Shown here: positions 47,872-60,731 of the stretch, piece by piece
How the letters are laid out: each line of letters starts with the position of its first letter
How positions within the stretch are numbered: the first letter of the stretch is position 1
NCBI GenBank assembly: GCA_018417955.1
Contig: JACTVC010000021.1
Span: forward strand, 806,001-870,000
Length of the DNA: 64,000 nucleotides
Direction: 5' to 3'
Source: Laccaria trichodermophora
Taxonomy: Eukaryota > Basidiomycota > Agaricomycetes > Agaricales > Hydnangiaceae
Position numbers and translations under genes: made by a program
The notes under the pieces: model-generated
Told to the model about the DNA's origin: nothing
Seen by the model: only the letters and a program-made list of their open reading frames with translations
The model's database searches: none

Positions 47872-48613
47872 TTGGGGAGAACAATATAAAAGCATGCAAG
47901 GGTATATAATCAACACAATCCACTATAATCATTACAATTTGACACCCACCTTACAGACTCCATAGCGGTATATAAAGAACTAAATATTGTACAAACCTTG
48001 GCTGGATTGTGGCATTGGCAATGTTTGTGTAGATTACATACCCTTACATACCTTGTAAACTTTTAAGAATGGGCAAAATGAACCAGGCTGGCGTTGATGG
48101 GCATTTATTATTATGTTGCGGGTGGTGGGTAAACCGGTAACTGTTTGTTATCATGTTGCGGGTGCCCGTGGTGGGTAACTGGAAGAATGGTGGCTAAAGG
48201 GCTTTAAGTTGCTATAACTATGTAAATAAATTGTTTCGTGTTGGGCTCGATCTCAAGGTCTCAGGGTCTCATTCAATGCGCTCACTTAATCTCAGGTCAG
48301 TTCCGTTAGACCATGTTAGTTCACGCATGCGATGGGCTGGAACCCTTCAGGTGCTGCCACTGGGTGTGGACTTAAGAAAGAAAAAAAAAGTCTTCGTAGC
48401 AGGTTCACAAAACCTTCCATACTCATACCATACGGCAAAAACCATTGTAATTGTTCACATACAAGGTACCCCATGCCCAATGTACTAAAACCCTGCTGTA
48501 TGATATATATTGCCTTGCAAACCCTCCCATAGCTATGTAAATGAAGACAAACATTGCACGTGTTGCAAGGGCAAACCAGAGTTTCCACGATTTGCTGATG
48601 TCACACACTCCTC
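47872..48613 (-). mobile_element. Insertion in duplication unit 2, SINE-like pol III promoter inside
   Basis: The flank of MFS copy 1 is continuous where this stretch interrupts copy 2, and AAATT(T)GG-like sequence occurs at both borders. On the minus strand it contains TGGTCTAACGG (48303-48313), matching the tRNA A box, and GATCGAGCC (48244-48252), matching the B box, about 50 nt apart. That is the layout of a tRNA-derived SINE. There is no ORF. A clean tail and exact target duplication were not resolved. Confidence 0.45.
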
Positions 48614-50832
48614 TAATTTGGCACCGATGCACTTGTCACTTTTATGTCTTGACTACTATTTGTTATTGTTCGTTCTTCATCAGCGTTTGGCGTTTCTGGT
48701 TTGTCTATAGCTTCGCGAAACCCAGCAGCTCCTACCCCTCTAAAAAATAGGATGGACAGAAGAGTCCCTTGGGTTTGGAGATATCTCAGTATCACGATAA
48801 TGACGGGAGTGAAACGACCTACCAAGAACCCCAAACGCAAAACAGGTCCACTGAGCAGCTTTGTAGCTTACGATCCCGTCCCTTCCGTGTCTATGAAGGT
48901 CGACCCGATTGAAGACGACTGTAGTGGTGGCCACACCCAGAGCTGTGCCCAACTACAGTACAGGACTAGTGAGTAAGATCCGAGCGTAGATCATTTGTCT
49001 GTACCTGAGTCATGGTCAAGAACAAAGCACCTGCAACGCTCTGCTCATGAGGCATCGAAACTTTCGCTATAAATAACGTTCCGGTGGAAAAAACAAAGTC
49101 AGCTCCCATCACCGATATCACAGACGCTGGGAACGAGAAGGCCCAATATGATGCGCGGGGGTTGATTAACGCGAAGAGAAGACAGGCGCCGGAGGTAGCC
49201 CCAGTACCAATAGCTGCGAATGTGCGGGGTGAGATGTAAAATGCGGCTGACGACCGACGCTCACCAGCAAGGTAGATGACGGGAACCCGCGCAGCCATGA
49301 TGCCTACGAAAGTGTTGCAGAGTATGCCAGACACCACCATGGGGAGAAATCGGGCGACGGATTGCATAACGGAGAACTGAAGGTAGTTTTGATAGTATAG
49401 CTATACAAAATCAAATCAGCCTTATGTGAAGTCAACATGGACAACATGGACGGAAGGAGGAGTAAATACCTGAACCCAGAAAATCCAAGACAGAAAAGCA
49501 GCCCAGTTGACAAACGCAATGATCATCATAGCAGCGAACCTCCCCTCTCCGCGTTTCCACAACGAGGGTTTCATCAAAGGTGGAGGCGTAAGTGCTGAAC
49601 GCACCGCATTGGGGTCATCTTGCATCTTTTCAAGGTATCGTTCCCACAAGAGGAACAATACCAAGAGAAGAACGCCCAATATCATAAGTGCAATGATATC
49701 TGCATAAATACCGAATAAGTTTATCGAACCACGGAGGGATGGCAATTGAATACATGGCGTGGCCCACTTTTTCGGTGCTAGTTCTCCCTCGCTGAGGACG
49801 AATACAATGAGCACCAACCCCACGGTGACCAAGAAAGCGCCCAGCCAGTCAATGCGCTTGTCAGTTTCACATGAGGGTACGTCCGGGTCGATGGAGATTA
49901 AACCGCCGACGAAGCAGAGAACAGTGAGGCCTGTCATCATGTAGAAAGGGGTGCGCCATGTTTGCCTGTTCAAATGATTATTCACATTGAGCGGGGAATT
50001 GGAAAGACGCAGGAAAATGAACGCACGCAGTGTATTGTGTGAGAACCCCCCCTACGGTTGTTCCAATGACGCCTCCGAGGGGAGCGCCCGCCGAGAAGGT
50101 AGCGAACGCGAATGACCGTGCTCGAGATGGTGGGAAAGCGTCAGCGAGGATTCCAAGCTACGAGAACTTCAGTAATGTTCGGAGAGATATCTCTTCAAAT
50201 CAGTTGGACGAACTGAGGCGGGTACAATGGCTGCAGAGCCTATGCCCTGGATTCCACGAATGATGTCGAAACTAATGACATCTATCGGCGAGAAGATAAG
50301 CTGTTAGAAACTAGGACAGACGGTTTAAGAGGGTACGCTTACCATGCTGAAACGAACATGCGAGAGTAAAAATAGCCAGAAAAATGGATCCACATAGAAA
50401 AACTTTTTTCCTCCCATAGAGGTCTGCGACTCGACCAAATACAAGAAGTAGGCAACCCTAACGCGGAACGGTCAGTAGGGCGTCAAGATCATGGTAGGAG
50501 ATCTTACAGAACTAAGAGGGTACGCGGACACTAGCCATTGTAGCTCATTTTCTTGCAGGTGGAGTTCCCTACCAATCGTCGGTAAGGTTATGGATATGGT
50601 CGTAGTTCCCGAAATCTGATATCAAAGGCGTAAGCTAGATGACCCTCACAATGGTCCCGGGATGACCCACATTGACTATCATGGCCAAAGTCATGGTGCC
50701 GACCAAAAGAACAGATCTGAACACGCTCCTCGCTGGTGGTGTGGGCAGCCGTGAAGACGGACTCGGATCTGACTTGACGTCCTCTTTCTCAGACGGAGTT
50801 CTTTCCAGCTCTCCCGCATTGCTAGTGTCCAT
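48613..50832 (-). CDS. MFS drug:H+ antiporter, ATR1-like DHA2 family, copy 2
   Basis: Structure and introns follow copy 1: MDTSNAGELERTPSEKED, SVLLVGTMTLAMIVN, ITLPTIGRELHLQENELQW, GRVADLYGRKKVF, TWRTPFYMMTGLTVL, WKRGEGRFAAMMIIAFVNW, SYWAFSFPASVISVMGADF, SMPHEQSVAGALFLTM and GTALGVATTTVVFNR. The frame is open over all joins, so the protein should be functional. The C-terminus differs: after ASVPN it stops at once because the 740-bp insertion supplies a TAG, while copy 1 continues LDR. Substitutions cluster in the hydrophilic N-terminus and loops, which could change substrate range or just reflect weak constraint. Confidence 0.88.
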
Positions 50833-51716
50833 CGATGCCTAATCGTGAAGTATTGGATGTCCTGGGTATTAATGCGAAAAAAGCATCCAGCTGGAGTCTT
50901 GCTGGCCCACAAGTGCTGTGTAGGTACTGGTGATGAGATTTCGCAAGGAGGTTGTCGACCTTTTTATTTAACTCTCCACGCTTGCGCTGTGCGGTACCTC
51001 GCATAATGATGGGCGGAAATTCGACGGAGAAGCCTTCTAGAAATATGCGAAATTAATACGGTATGTAGGACGCATGCCAACCCTGACCTGAATCACGTCA
51101 TCAATTGTCGAGTTGCTTCGGTGTGCCGATCACTCGCTGACGCAGACTCGTACCTTTTTACAAGTCCGACGTATTTTTATTTTTCCAACTCTCTTCAACT
51201 CGCTACTCGTCGACACGAAGAAAAAGCCAATACTTACTGTTGTCAAGTTCATTGGCGATGTAAAATGTAACGGTTTGTCTTTGGAGAAGTGAAACAAGCA
51301 TCCAGGCGCAAAACTCAAGTCCAAAAGGTGCGTTTGGGACGACTCTTGCTAACACCGGCCGGTGAGAGGTAGGTTTCGACTCAAAATTTTCTCCATCACG
51401 TAAAAGAGGGGGACGACCTTAACATGACCATTCGACGGAAGGACTCTTGCGCTGCTTGGGCCTCTCCCAATAACCAAGATATCTTCTTGCAAGACGCGCA
51501 TTGCGGGATGTTCTGGCTAGCTCAAAAGCTTGATCTTCAATCTCGATCCAAAGTGCCGAAAGATCGATGGAAACGAATGTATTGGATGAGTGGGGATGCT
51601 TTTCAATGTGTGTATGAAATAATGCAAAGGTAGAGCAAGAAAATAATTAGTGTGATATAGTTGGATAACTTTTGGAGTGACGAAAGTATCGCCAGGTCCA
51701 AACGTCGTCCGAAAGC
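50833..51716. other. Intergenic; promoter of MFS copy 2
   Basis: To about 51320 this is the duplicated MFS promoter. A 69-codon plus-strand frame (51424-51633) has no recognisable feature. Confidence 0.45.
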
Positions 51717-52220
51717 TCACTCGTTGATCTTTGCGAGGATCTCCGAGTCTTTGAAGAGGAAGTACTCCTGCAAACCGAGAAAAGAGTAAATGGAATGAAC
51801 CAGCACAAGACATGGGTTGAACATACCTCCTCCCCGACCTTGATGGAGTTTCCTCCCCATCCAGGTAACAGCACACGGTCACCTGCCTTCACTTGTGTTG
51901 GGATGACTTTGCCATCCTTGTTTGGGGCTCCTGGGCCCACCGCGATGACGGTTGCCTCTGGCAGGGGGTTAGACGTGGCAGACGTGGGCAAGAAAATTCC
52001 GGCTGCAGTTTTCTAGGAATCGAAAGACAAGTCAATATGGTTAACCGAAGTTGCTACAACACTCTTACACACCGTTTCTGGCTTGAAACGCTGGACGAGA
52101 ACACGGTCGAGCAGAGGAACCAGAGCCTTGATGGATTTGAATGTCGCTTGAGAGGCCTAAAGGGTTAAGAATGAAGGTTAGCTTACATTCAAGGGAGGAG
52201 AATACAAGAATAGGTACCAT
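51717..52220 (-). CDS. HSP10: Mitochondrial 10-kDa chaperonin HSP10 (GroES type)
   Basis: It caps the HSP60 folding chamber in mitochondria. Exon 1 codes only for the start Met (52220-52218). Exon 2 (52156-52073) gives ASQATFKSIKALVPLLDRVL and QRFKPET. Exon 3 gives KTAAGIFLP, the flexible loop, then VIAVGPGAPNKDGKVIP, VKAGDRVLLPGWGG and IKVGEE. Exon 4 gives EYFLFKDSEILAKINE. Total about 107 residues, normal for the family. All joins use GT..AG with good branch sites. An inverted GAA/TTC heat-shock site lies 68 nt upstream. The gene looks fully functional. Confidence 0.96.
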
Positions 52221-53309
52221 TATAACGTAGAGCGGTTGAGCAAGTGCAGAAGAGGAACGATGAGCTGGAGAGGAAAATTTGGCTGTGGAATGTTCCCAAA
52301 CTTTTTTTCTATTTGGTCCCAAACATCATTGAAACAAGACCCAGCACGTGATTGATTCGCGTGGTCTGCAGGCTTGACGCGTGTCCTCCTTCAGCTTCAA
52401 ACCCCACAACTACATAATCAGCCTCCAGTAAGCTCCTTTCTTCCGAGGCAAAGAAATGATGCGGCTTAACGTTCTTCTTTGGGGGGGGCTCCCTCGAGGT
52501 ATATCTGATTCCTACGACCCATTGAGGTTCAACGTTCAGCCCCCCAGGTTGGTTCGGCTAAAAGAAAAGCGTAACTTTGAGAATACCGGAAGTCAAATGG
52601 GTGCTATTTCAAAGATAATTTTAGCAGACTTTGAGCAATGTTTTAAGATGCCTACTACGTTTATTCAGCCGTAGAGTCTCTGCTTTGCTAGTCTCTGCTT
52701 CTTGCACAAACCTGCTTTACTCTCAACGCTGGTTATGCATGCCGAGTGCCTAGCGAGTCTGACCGAAACAACGCGCAACGTTGTGTGCGCTTCTGGCGAG
52801 CGCGGAACACCCACGTCTATTAGACACAATAAATACCTTGCTTTGTGAGATTCGAAAGGTCAAATGACACTGGACAATTGAGTCGGATTGACGGCTGCAT
52901 CGAACGACAAACAGCACTCACTTAAAAACGACTGAAGTGCTTACAAAACGGCCTTACCATTCCATTACTGACACATTTGAAAGCCAATCGGTGCCTAGTT
53001 ATCCTTCAAGCCTCTGCTCCGTTTTCCGCCGGGTTATGTACCTTTCCGTTTGACGTATCGAATTGAGCCCCCACAACCTACAGAGTACCCCTCAGAAAGG
53101 GAGGTGTCTGAAGGTCTTCGCTCCTTCTGACTTTGCTCAGTTGGAAGTTTATCTACATAGGTACTGATCAATCTTCGAAATAGCCCTCCAAGTCAAAACA
53201 AAATGTTCCCAAAGTTCCATGGACTCTCATAAGGCATTACTAAATATGTACTATGGGAATAAATATGGTATGTGAGATGATTATAGGTTCGTGGATGTGG
53301 ATGGTTGAC
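52221..53309. other. Intergenic; HSP10 promoter and 3' flank of the membrane protein gene
   Basis: Contains the heat-shock element. Otherwise no supported gene or repeat. Confidence 0.5.
52288..52295 (-). promoter_or_regulatory. Heat-shock element upstream of HSP10
   Basis: GAATGTTC is an inverted pair of GAA units with a 2-nt gap, the HSF1 core, 68 nt upstream of the HSP10 start. A further GAA occurs at 52273-52275. Heat induction of HSP10 by HSF1 is known in fungi. Confidence 0.5.
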
Positions 53310-54310
53310 TCAATTCCTCAGTGTCTCTGTCCGGACGTCCGTATCCACTGACTCTTCCTCATCTTCTCCACTATCATGCTCCACATTCCCGCCCTCAACC
53401 TTCTCCAGTTCCCTCTTCTCTCGTAACAGACGCTCCTGCTTCTGCCACACAAAATAAAATATCCTTGTCCCGTGGAATTGTGCAGCCGAAAACGCGATGT
53501 GCAACATGGGAGTAATGATCTTGAAGGACAGCGGCCAACGATTCCATAGTTGTCCAAAGAGGTACATCGTCAGAATGGTCTCTGAGATGGTACCGATGAA
53601 AGTGGTTACGCAAGCGATTTTGAAGAGATTCGAAAGGAAGACGTGTGACGTGGGATACACACGGTAGAGAATTAGGGCCAAATGGGGCAGAAACTCCGCA
53701 ACAATGTCGAACGCACCTGAAGGAATGTAGAAAGTCAATCATGGGAATGAGAAGAAGCGAATACTGGATCCCACGCACCCCAGACCGTGCAAAGCACAAA
53801 CTCGATGCTCGACTCACTGTCCCCATTGATACTGATCGCAATGGCAGCCTGAGCCACAACGATGCTGCCAATATGGTGAGCTACCGACACTGGCGATATT
53901 TTGACGCGGTAGGTTAGCTCAAAAATGAACATGCCACTTAGCAATTGGGCGCAAACAAGCAGCAGGTCCCCTAATGTAACAGGGGACCCAGGAGCAAAGG
54001 GTGTATGGAAATGGGCTTGGCCAAACGCGACCGAGCCGAAAGGGTATATTCCAACGATGAATATGATCATCTTCGTGGCGCCTGCGATATGGTGGTTGAG
54101 GAACCCACGTCGATTCGTGTCATCGAGGTTGGTGTATTTTTCGCCATAGAGCCTCTCAAGGAGAAAGCTCTGGAGGACGTAGAATCGAATTAGAAAGAGA
54201 ACGATGAGGACGATGGAGAGTATGAGACCACTGTAGGGAGAAAGAATAGATATTTTTGAGACGGGGAAGCCTTTAATATGTTCCGCAATATAGTCGTGTC
54301 GAGGAGCCAT
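53310..54310 (-). CDS. TLC-like multi-pass membrane protein
   Basis: Two exons join in frame through an intron at about 53779-53719 (donor GTGCGT, acceptor TTCAG). The protein begins MAPRHDYIAEHIKGFPVSKI and shows about seven hydrophobic segments: LILSIVLIVLFLIRFY, KMIIFIVGIYPFG, LLLVCAQLLSGMFIF, SVAHHIGSIVVAQAAI, LHIAFSAAQFHGTR and others, with His-containing HHIAGATK and HHIG motifs. The C-terminal tail is basic, then acidic (DSGEDEEES). The pattern resembles a conserved mushroom family with TLC-type (TRAM/LAG1/CLN8) topology. Function, perhaps in lipid handling at the ER, is an inference. No lesion is visible. Confidence 0.75.
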
Positions 54311-56760
54311 AGCGTGAAAGAGCGTCGTCGTGTCTAATAGAGGGTATTTGACGAGGGGAGGAAGAGATTCATAAATGGTTGGACGAGAGCAAGGGGAAAT
54401 TGCGTGACAGTTCAGGTCGCTCAGGTCGCACCATCGCCATTTTAAACGACCCAAAAATAGTGCGATGGGAACCAAAGGCTACCAACGGATGCACACGGGA
54501 ACCCTTGATGTTATCAAATTCGTGATTCCCCGATCGGCGCCTGCCTTGAATATCGGATTCGATTCAGCTTTGCGAGGATTGGAGATACACATATTTTTCG
54601 AATACAACGCTGAATTCGTCGCTCAGCGCTCAGAAATGAAGCTGTGAAGCCTGGAGCAATTGTCTGCAGTAAGTTTCACCATCTGACAGTTTGTTTGTCC
54701 AAACTTGGTGACTGGCGGTGTTTGGGTTGCCAAAACAAGTCCAGCCTGTAACAAAAATATCGTTGATCCGACTGATTATTTTTATTGCAATTCTGATTGG
54801 CCTTCCATAAATTCCAGCTCGTGCCAGAAGTGCATAACTACAGACCTCGCCTGAGTAGCCCTATGTATACCATCTGCGAAGTCAATCAGCTGTGCATCCA
54901 GATCTTGAAAGCGAGTAATCGACCAATACTGCGCATCCGGTCTAGGACCCGTAACCGGGCTGAATTTTGCAAAAGCCACGACTTCAGCACGCTGAAAGCG
55001 ATTCAATCCTATGAAGACGCGATATTGGCTAACAATCATCGGGCCTAGCCTTATCCCACTTAGGAGTCTATGTGCCTCGTTTACACAATCAGGAAAGAGG
55101 AGACGAACAGAGACGCCAAGGAAAGGTACGGCGAGAAAACAAAAGTCGTTTGGGCGCGCACATGCACCTAGATCGGAACGTTCAGAGAGGGGTAGGACTA
55201 TGCGCCGACAATTCGAAAGTAAGTACTGGCTGGACCAGTTCCATTACGACAAGCGCGGAGCACTGAGCATCGTTCCGAATCGAGCCTCAAGGCTATCACA
55301 AGTACCACTAGGTACCACTCACTCATTCCCCCTGACGTCGGACCAGAACAAGGTCCGAGAAGAGGAAGCACCGAGCTCAATATTTCACTGCGGTAAGTCA
55401 GATATTTATCAAGAAGACAGAGAAGTAAATATGAAAAATCTGAACATATGGAAGTAACACGCGCACCTGGTATTTTTAGAATGTTTAAACAACATGAGAT
55501 AAAGTCAGAGAAAGCTAGCAACAACACGGCTGGAGAAAGCCATCGACAACAAAGCGGCCATGCGTCTCCGGGGCGCTTTATTGAGCACACCTAACGCTTC
55601 CCAATCTCTCTGCACAAAAATGGCGAAACCTTAGACCAAAAGGGGAAAGGCAATTAAAGCAAATTTGAAGTGAATATCAAGCAGACGCACCGTCGGGTCC
55701 GTCAAATTCTTCCCGCAGCAAACAATGAATCGGTGAGTCGACGCAGCATCGAATCCAAGAGCCTTGTGCTGGTCTGCGCAGTAGTGTATCCTCACGTGAA
55801 TAAAAAAAGCGAAGATGTTGTGGAGATGTTAATCAAAGAAAAGCGCAGTGTGATTTTACCATGTATAAGTTTCAGAGAACCCAAACTGGAGATAGAAAAC
55901 CAAAGGAAGTAAGTAGAAGAAAACGAGAGCAAAATAGTATTAGTTCCCCGATGATTTCCGCAGGACGATTCTGATAGATGTCACCCAACCAAATTTGCCG
56001 AGAATTCCATTAAGTACTCGGAGGGTGAGGGGCAGGGACGTGATTTCAAGAGCGATGAAACCAGCTTGGATCTCAAGGTGAGAGGACTCGATGGGTGTAC
56101 AAAGTCTGCATCATTTTATCTGAGCGCTCGAAATGACTTCATGGTACGAGAAACTGACGCGATGACCCTCTCTAGAAGATATCCTAGGAAACTGTGCATT
56201 TGTGTAAAGGATTGTTATCAGCGCCGAGTCACTGCGCCAGACAAGTAATATAAGCGATATTAGGTAGACGTAGGCACCGGTTGGATGGATGTCTTGCTCA
56301 GATGACTGCGAAGATGAGAAAGCAAGCCGAGGAACCTGCTGCTTTGCAGAACGAGGGATGAAGGATAACCTAACTTATTCCCCCTTCCTACTAGAGTTAG
56401 CCTCGGCAAGTAAAGTCAAATGTATTGATAAAGGCCAAGGAAAAGCGGGGGAGCGCTGAAGCTGTGGCTGAAACGCTGCTGGTCGGTCATCAGTTGATAC
56501 GAGAAAGGTGAAAGCTGTGGCCTCGCATATTTCGCTTCTGTAAACGGTTTTAGCAAGGTTTTAGTGTAAATCTTGAAGCCATGCATGGCCAGCAGATAGC
56601 CCATGAGTCGAGGTTACTTCGTGCAAGTCCAATTATTTATTAAGGGAGGGCGCGGGGACGTCAACGTTCACGTTAACCATGGTCCATAGTAGATATCACC
56701 TCGACGTCTTCCGCAAAAGATGACTCTACTCGGCCGTCAGCACTTCGATGTAGAAAAATA
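54311..56760. other. 2.4-kb region without a supported gene
   Basis: Several open frames of 60-150 codons exist on both strands, none with recognisable motifs, signal peptides or convincing splice partners. Could hold lineage-specific or RNA genes. Confidence 0.45.
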
Positions 56761-56843
56761 TGAGTCGACCCAGGCTCGAACTGAGGACCTTCTGTGCAAC
56801 TGTAGTGTTAGACAGATGCGATAACCAACTACGCCATCGACCC
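56761..56843 (-). tRNA. tRNA-Val (anticodon AAC), with intron
   Basis: Acceptor arm GGGTCGA pairs with TCGACTC, followed by discriminator A. The anticodon stem TCTGT/ACAGA encloses CTAACA, a 9-nt intron (CTACAGTTG) and C. The anticodon AAC reads Val GTT codons. The T arm CTCAG-TTCGAGC-CTGGG is well formed. The intron lies one base 3' of the anticodon, the normal eukaryotic site. Confidence 0.9.
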
Positions 56844-56880
56844 GTGATAAGTTGTGTAAAAGGATGCATTTTTACCACCA

Positions 56881-56946
56881 TGGTCAACGTGGGGATCGAA
56901 CCCACTTTCGTTTGCACGATGCTCTAACCAGCTCAACTAGTCGGCC
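56881..56946 (-). pseudogene. Truncated tRNA-Ile copy
   Basis: It matches the tRNA-Ile at 59447-59520 from the acceptor end through the D arm and again over the T arm, but lacks 8 nt around the anticodon loop, leaving TCGT-GCAA-ACGA. No 7-nt anticodon loop can form, and the acceptor stem has a C-A mismatch. Confidence 0.78.
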
Positions 56947-57166
56947 GATGCACCTCTTTCCATTAATGTTTATTTTCATCAATGGGTCCACCACAAGCAC
57001 GAGAGATAATTGGAGGAGAATCATTGCCTATTTTTCAAAAAAGTAATTCATATGCTGCGTAAGCAAAACCAACTCAAAAATTGAAGGCCCAAAGCACTTC
57101 CAAGTTTGTGGCCTGTGAGTATGCAGTAAGTTACAACAAATATAGTTTCGACATATTCTATGATGG

Positions 57167-58870
57167 TCAGATGTAAGGTAAAAATGAGGCCCACTGGACC
57201 TTGGCAAAAGCTCCAGGCGGAAGGGCCCTCAGCGCGGTGAACGATCCGATGAGGAGACCGATGCGTGCGATGATGTAGAGCAGAATAGAAAAATAAGCCA
57301 AATATTCCATAACGTCCCAAAAGAGTTGAAACGGGTCTCGGCTTCAAGTTCTTTGAGCCAGGAAAGTGCGAACCACACCCACGGAACCACGGCAATTATC
57401 AAGGAGAAAACTCGCCACAGAATGAGCTCTGCCCGGGATGGGAATGGGAAATTCCGAGCAAAGCAATGAATGCTCCCGAATAAAATACCGACTTGGAGAG
57501 TTACCATAAACACTGTGAAGTCTGAGTGCAGGTTGTGGAAGGCGTAAAATGTAGGACGTGTCTTGATCCGTTCTTCACTTCGTCCTGGTTCACCATGTCG
57601 TCTATCCTGTACACAATCGCAAAGATGAACAGAGCAGCAGGCTCAGCAATTCTGTTGTCAAGAAATGCGAGAACTGGATTATTGTACGGTTCTGTCCTGA
57701 CAGTAGAGGCAATCAGAGCTTCGCGTGACTCATCGTTGTGACGGGATTTGTGGTCGTCTGCCACCTGTGGAACTTTGAAATATTACCAGACAAAAAAGGG
57801 TCAAGTATGTGAGAACGTGGCACTCGGTGGAAGAGAATTCTGCCTTCGCCTCATCTGTTCTCCGAGTTTTGCTGCCAGATTTTAAGCACATTTACTTAAT
57901 AAATCAGGTGAGGCAAAGAAAGTTACCTACTACCATCACAGTTACGGTGACCAAGGGGCTCTATAAACAATTATTGGCGTGCTGAGATAAGCCCTCAAGA
58001 GGGTGAGACTCACCTTCTGCGGCAAGGTTATTCAGTTCGACTGATGAATATGGGTCGGACGGCATTTCTCTGTCTTGTCAGAAGGACTTTACAAAAGAAT
58101 CGAGCTAGGATTGTACCCTTGGGTTGCCTGACCCAGGGAGGGATTATGATTGGATCGTGGGCTTCCGCCAATATATAAACGGGTACAGGACACTTGACGC
58201 CCTGAGGCTTATGTCACCAAAGATAGCAGATGATCGCGTTGAGAACAGCAAAGGCATCAGTCGCAAGTTCCAACTCGGTGGTGACAAGGCCTTGCGCTTT
58301 TCGACTGAGGCACTGAGCAACAAACCAACTGGTTTGAGCAACTGCGATACCCTTAGAAAGACCATCACCCTTGCTACGGTCTAGGATCTCTTTCTCCGTA
58401 ATGGTGGGGAAGTCGATTCTGCCTTCACTAAGCAATGAAGCGAAGATCTCCGGAGTTAGGATACCTTGATCTTCATCCCGTCCATCACTACGAATCCACC
58501 CATCTGCAAAAAATGCCCATGTGTTTCGTCCATCCCAAACCTAAAATTCCGAGCGATAGATAATTGGCGAAACGATCATTTGTGAAATACGCACCACCGT
58601 ATCGCTTTCGTAACTTTCGAGCTCCAACCCGTTGCCTCACCGCCCAGCTTACTATCACTTCAGGAGCGATGATTGCCCAAGCCATCATCTCGGCCCTCCG
58701 CAGAACTGGCTGCCATCATTGCTTGTCCATGCCAGGAATGTTAGGATGAATCGAAACCCATGTGCACGCAAATGTCGTTGTGAGACAGCTTTGGATGATA
58801 TCCCAAAGCGCTCGTTCGGAAGACGTTCACATGTTGGTAATAGCGTGTCAGCTGAGCTGGAAATCGGTAA
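57167..58870 (-). pseudogene. Dead copy of an unnamed multi-pass membrane family
   Basis: This is a paralogue of the intact gene at 62092-63774. Shared blocks in order: TTFACTWVSIHPNIPGMD, LRRAEMMAWAIIAPEVIVSW, AVRQRVGARKL, EGRIDFPTITEKEILDRSKG, TELELATDAFAVLNAI, VKCPVPVYI, PVLAFLDNRIAEPAALF, VTLQVGILFGSIHCFA and IARIGLLIGSFTALRALPPG. Lesions: TGA for Trp at 58716-58718 and at 58214-58216, small frameshifts near 58515-58545 (two, compensating), about 57570, and about 57320. The N-terminus and signal peptide were not recovered. I know this family only as hugely expanded and uncharacterised in Agaricomycetes. Confidence 0.8.
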
Positions 58871-59446
58871 TGGCGAGACCTGAATGAAATTTCGAGTAAA
58901 CAAAGAATAGCGAGCAGGATGGACATGGTCGGATCTGACGACGTGAGAAAGGCAGAAAGCTAGCAGATTGACACCACGTTTAGGCGAGTTGATTAGTGCA
59001 CGTTGAGTGAGGCAAGGGAATGGGCGCTGGCAATGCTGGCAAGACAAGTGGAGAGATAGTCTTGGCCGCGCCGAGGTACCTCAGCCAAGCTGAAAAGTAA
59101 TTGGGGTCGAAGCAGGTCGAAGCTTGAAAGAAAGAACCTTCTACAACACTTCTGTGCTCAGGTGTTCTTGGCCATGGCGCACACCAGGAGACCATATAGA
59201 TGTAGGGAAGCACAATAGACATCCTTTGGATCATAAGAACATCGACGCTGTTGGGGAGGCTGGGAAGTTGAATGTTGTTGCAATTTGGTCAAGTGCACCA
59301 CTGAAATAGTCCCGTGACCTCATAGTCGTTTAAAAGACCTCCCAAACTTTCGCCAAAACGGTGAGTCGCCGGAACATCAAGATGACATAGTACATATGAA
59401 CAATGGATCCGACAGGAAAAAAATACCAATTCCTTGTTTACAGCTA

Positions 59447-59520
59447 TGGCCAACGTGGGGATCGAACCCAAGACCTTCGCGTTATTAGCACGACGCTCTA
59501 ACCAACTGAGCTAGTCGGCC
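59447..59520 (-). tRNA. tRNA-Ile (anticodon AAT)
   Basis: Acceptor GGCCGAC pairs with GTTGGCC, discriminator A. The D arm has the A-box TAGCTCAGTTGG. The anticodon stem TCGTG/CGCGA encloses CTAATAA with anticodon AAT, and the T arm contains GGGTTCGATCCCC. There is no intron. 74 nt, intact. Confidence 0.94.
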
Positions 59521-59782
59521 GACAAAGAAATGCGGAAGAATGACCATCATGTGCATCATCTTTATGTGACCTCAGGCCTCAGGCCTCAAGTCAAGGCAGC
59601 AGGGCACAACACTTATGTATTATTACATATACAAGAAAATACAACGCCTTTCACGAAATAAATACGTCCATAACGCGTGGGGGCCAAAAAGGAGACGACC
59701 ACTATAATGAATGAATGCCACACTGAAAGGCTCTACACCTGAGAATACTTTAACGGTGAGGCCTGCGATCGAGGTTGGGCAC

Positions 59783-60731
<949 letters not shown>

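Larger units (their letters stand above)
47690..51320. repeat. Tandem duplication unit 2 (MFS gene plus flanks)
   Basis: Direct repeat of 42640-45520. It is longer by about 740 bp because of an insertion at 47872-48613, exactly at the 3' end of the MFS coding sequence. Confidence 0.8.

Noticed and set aside
56881..56946. Functional tRNA
   Set aside because: The anticodon loop is missing because of an 8-nt deletion.
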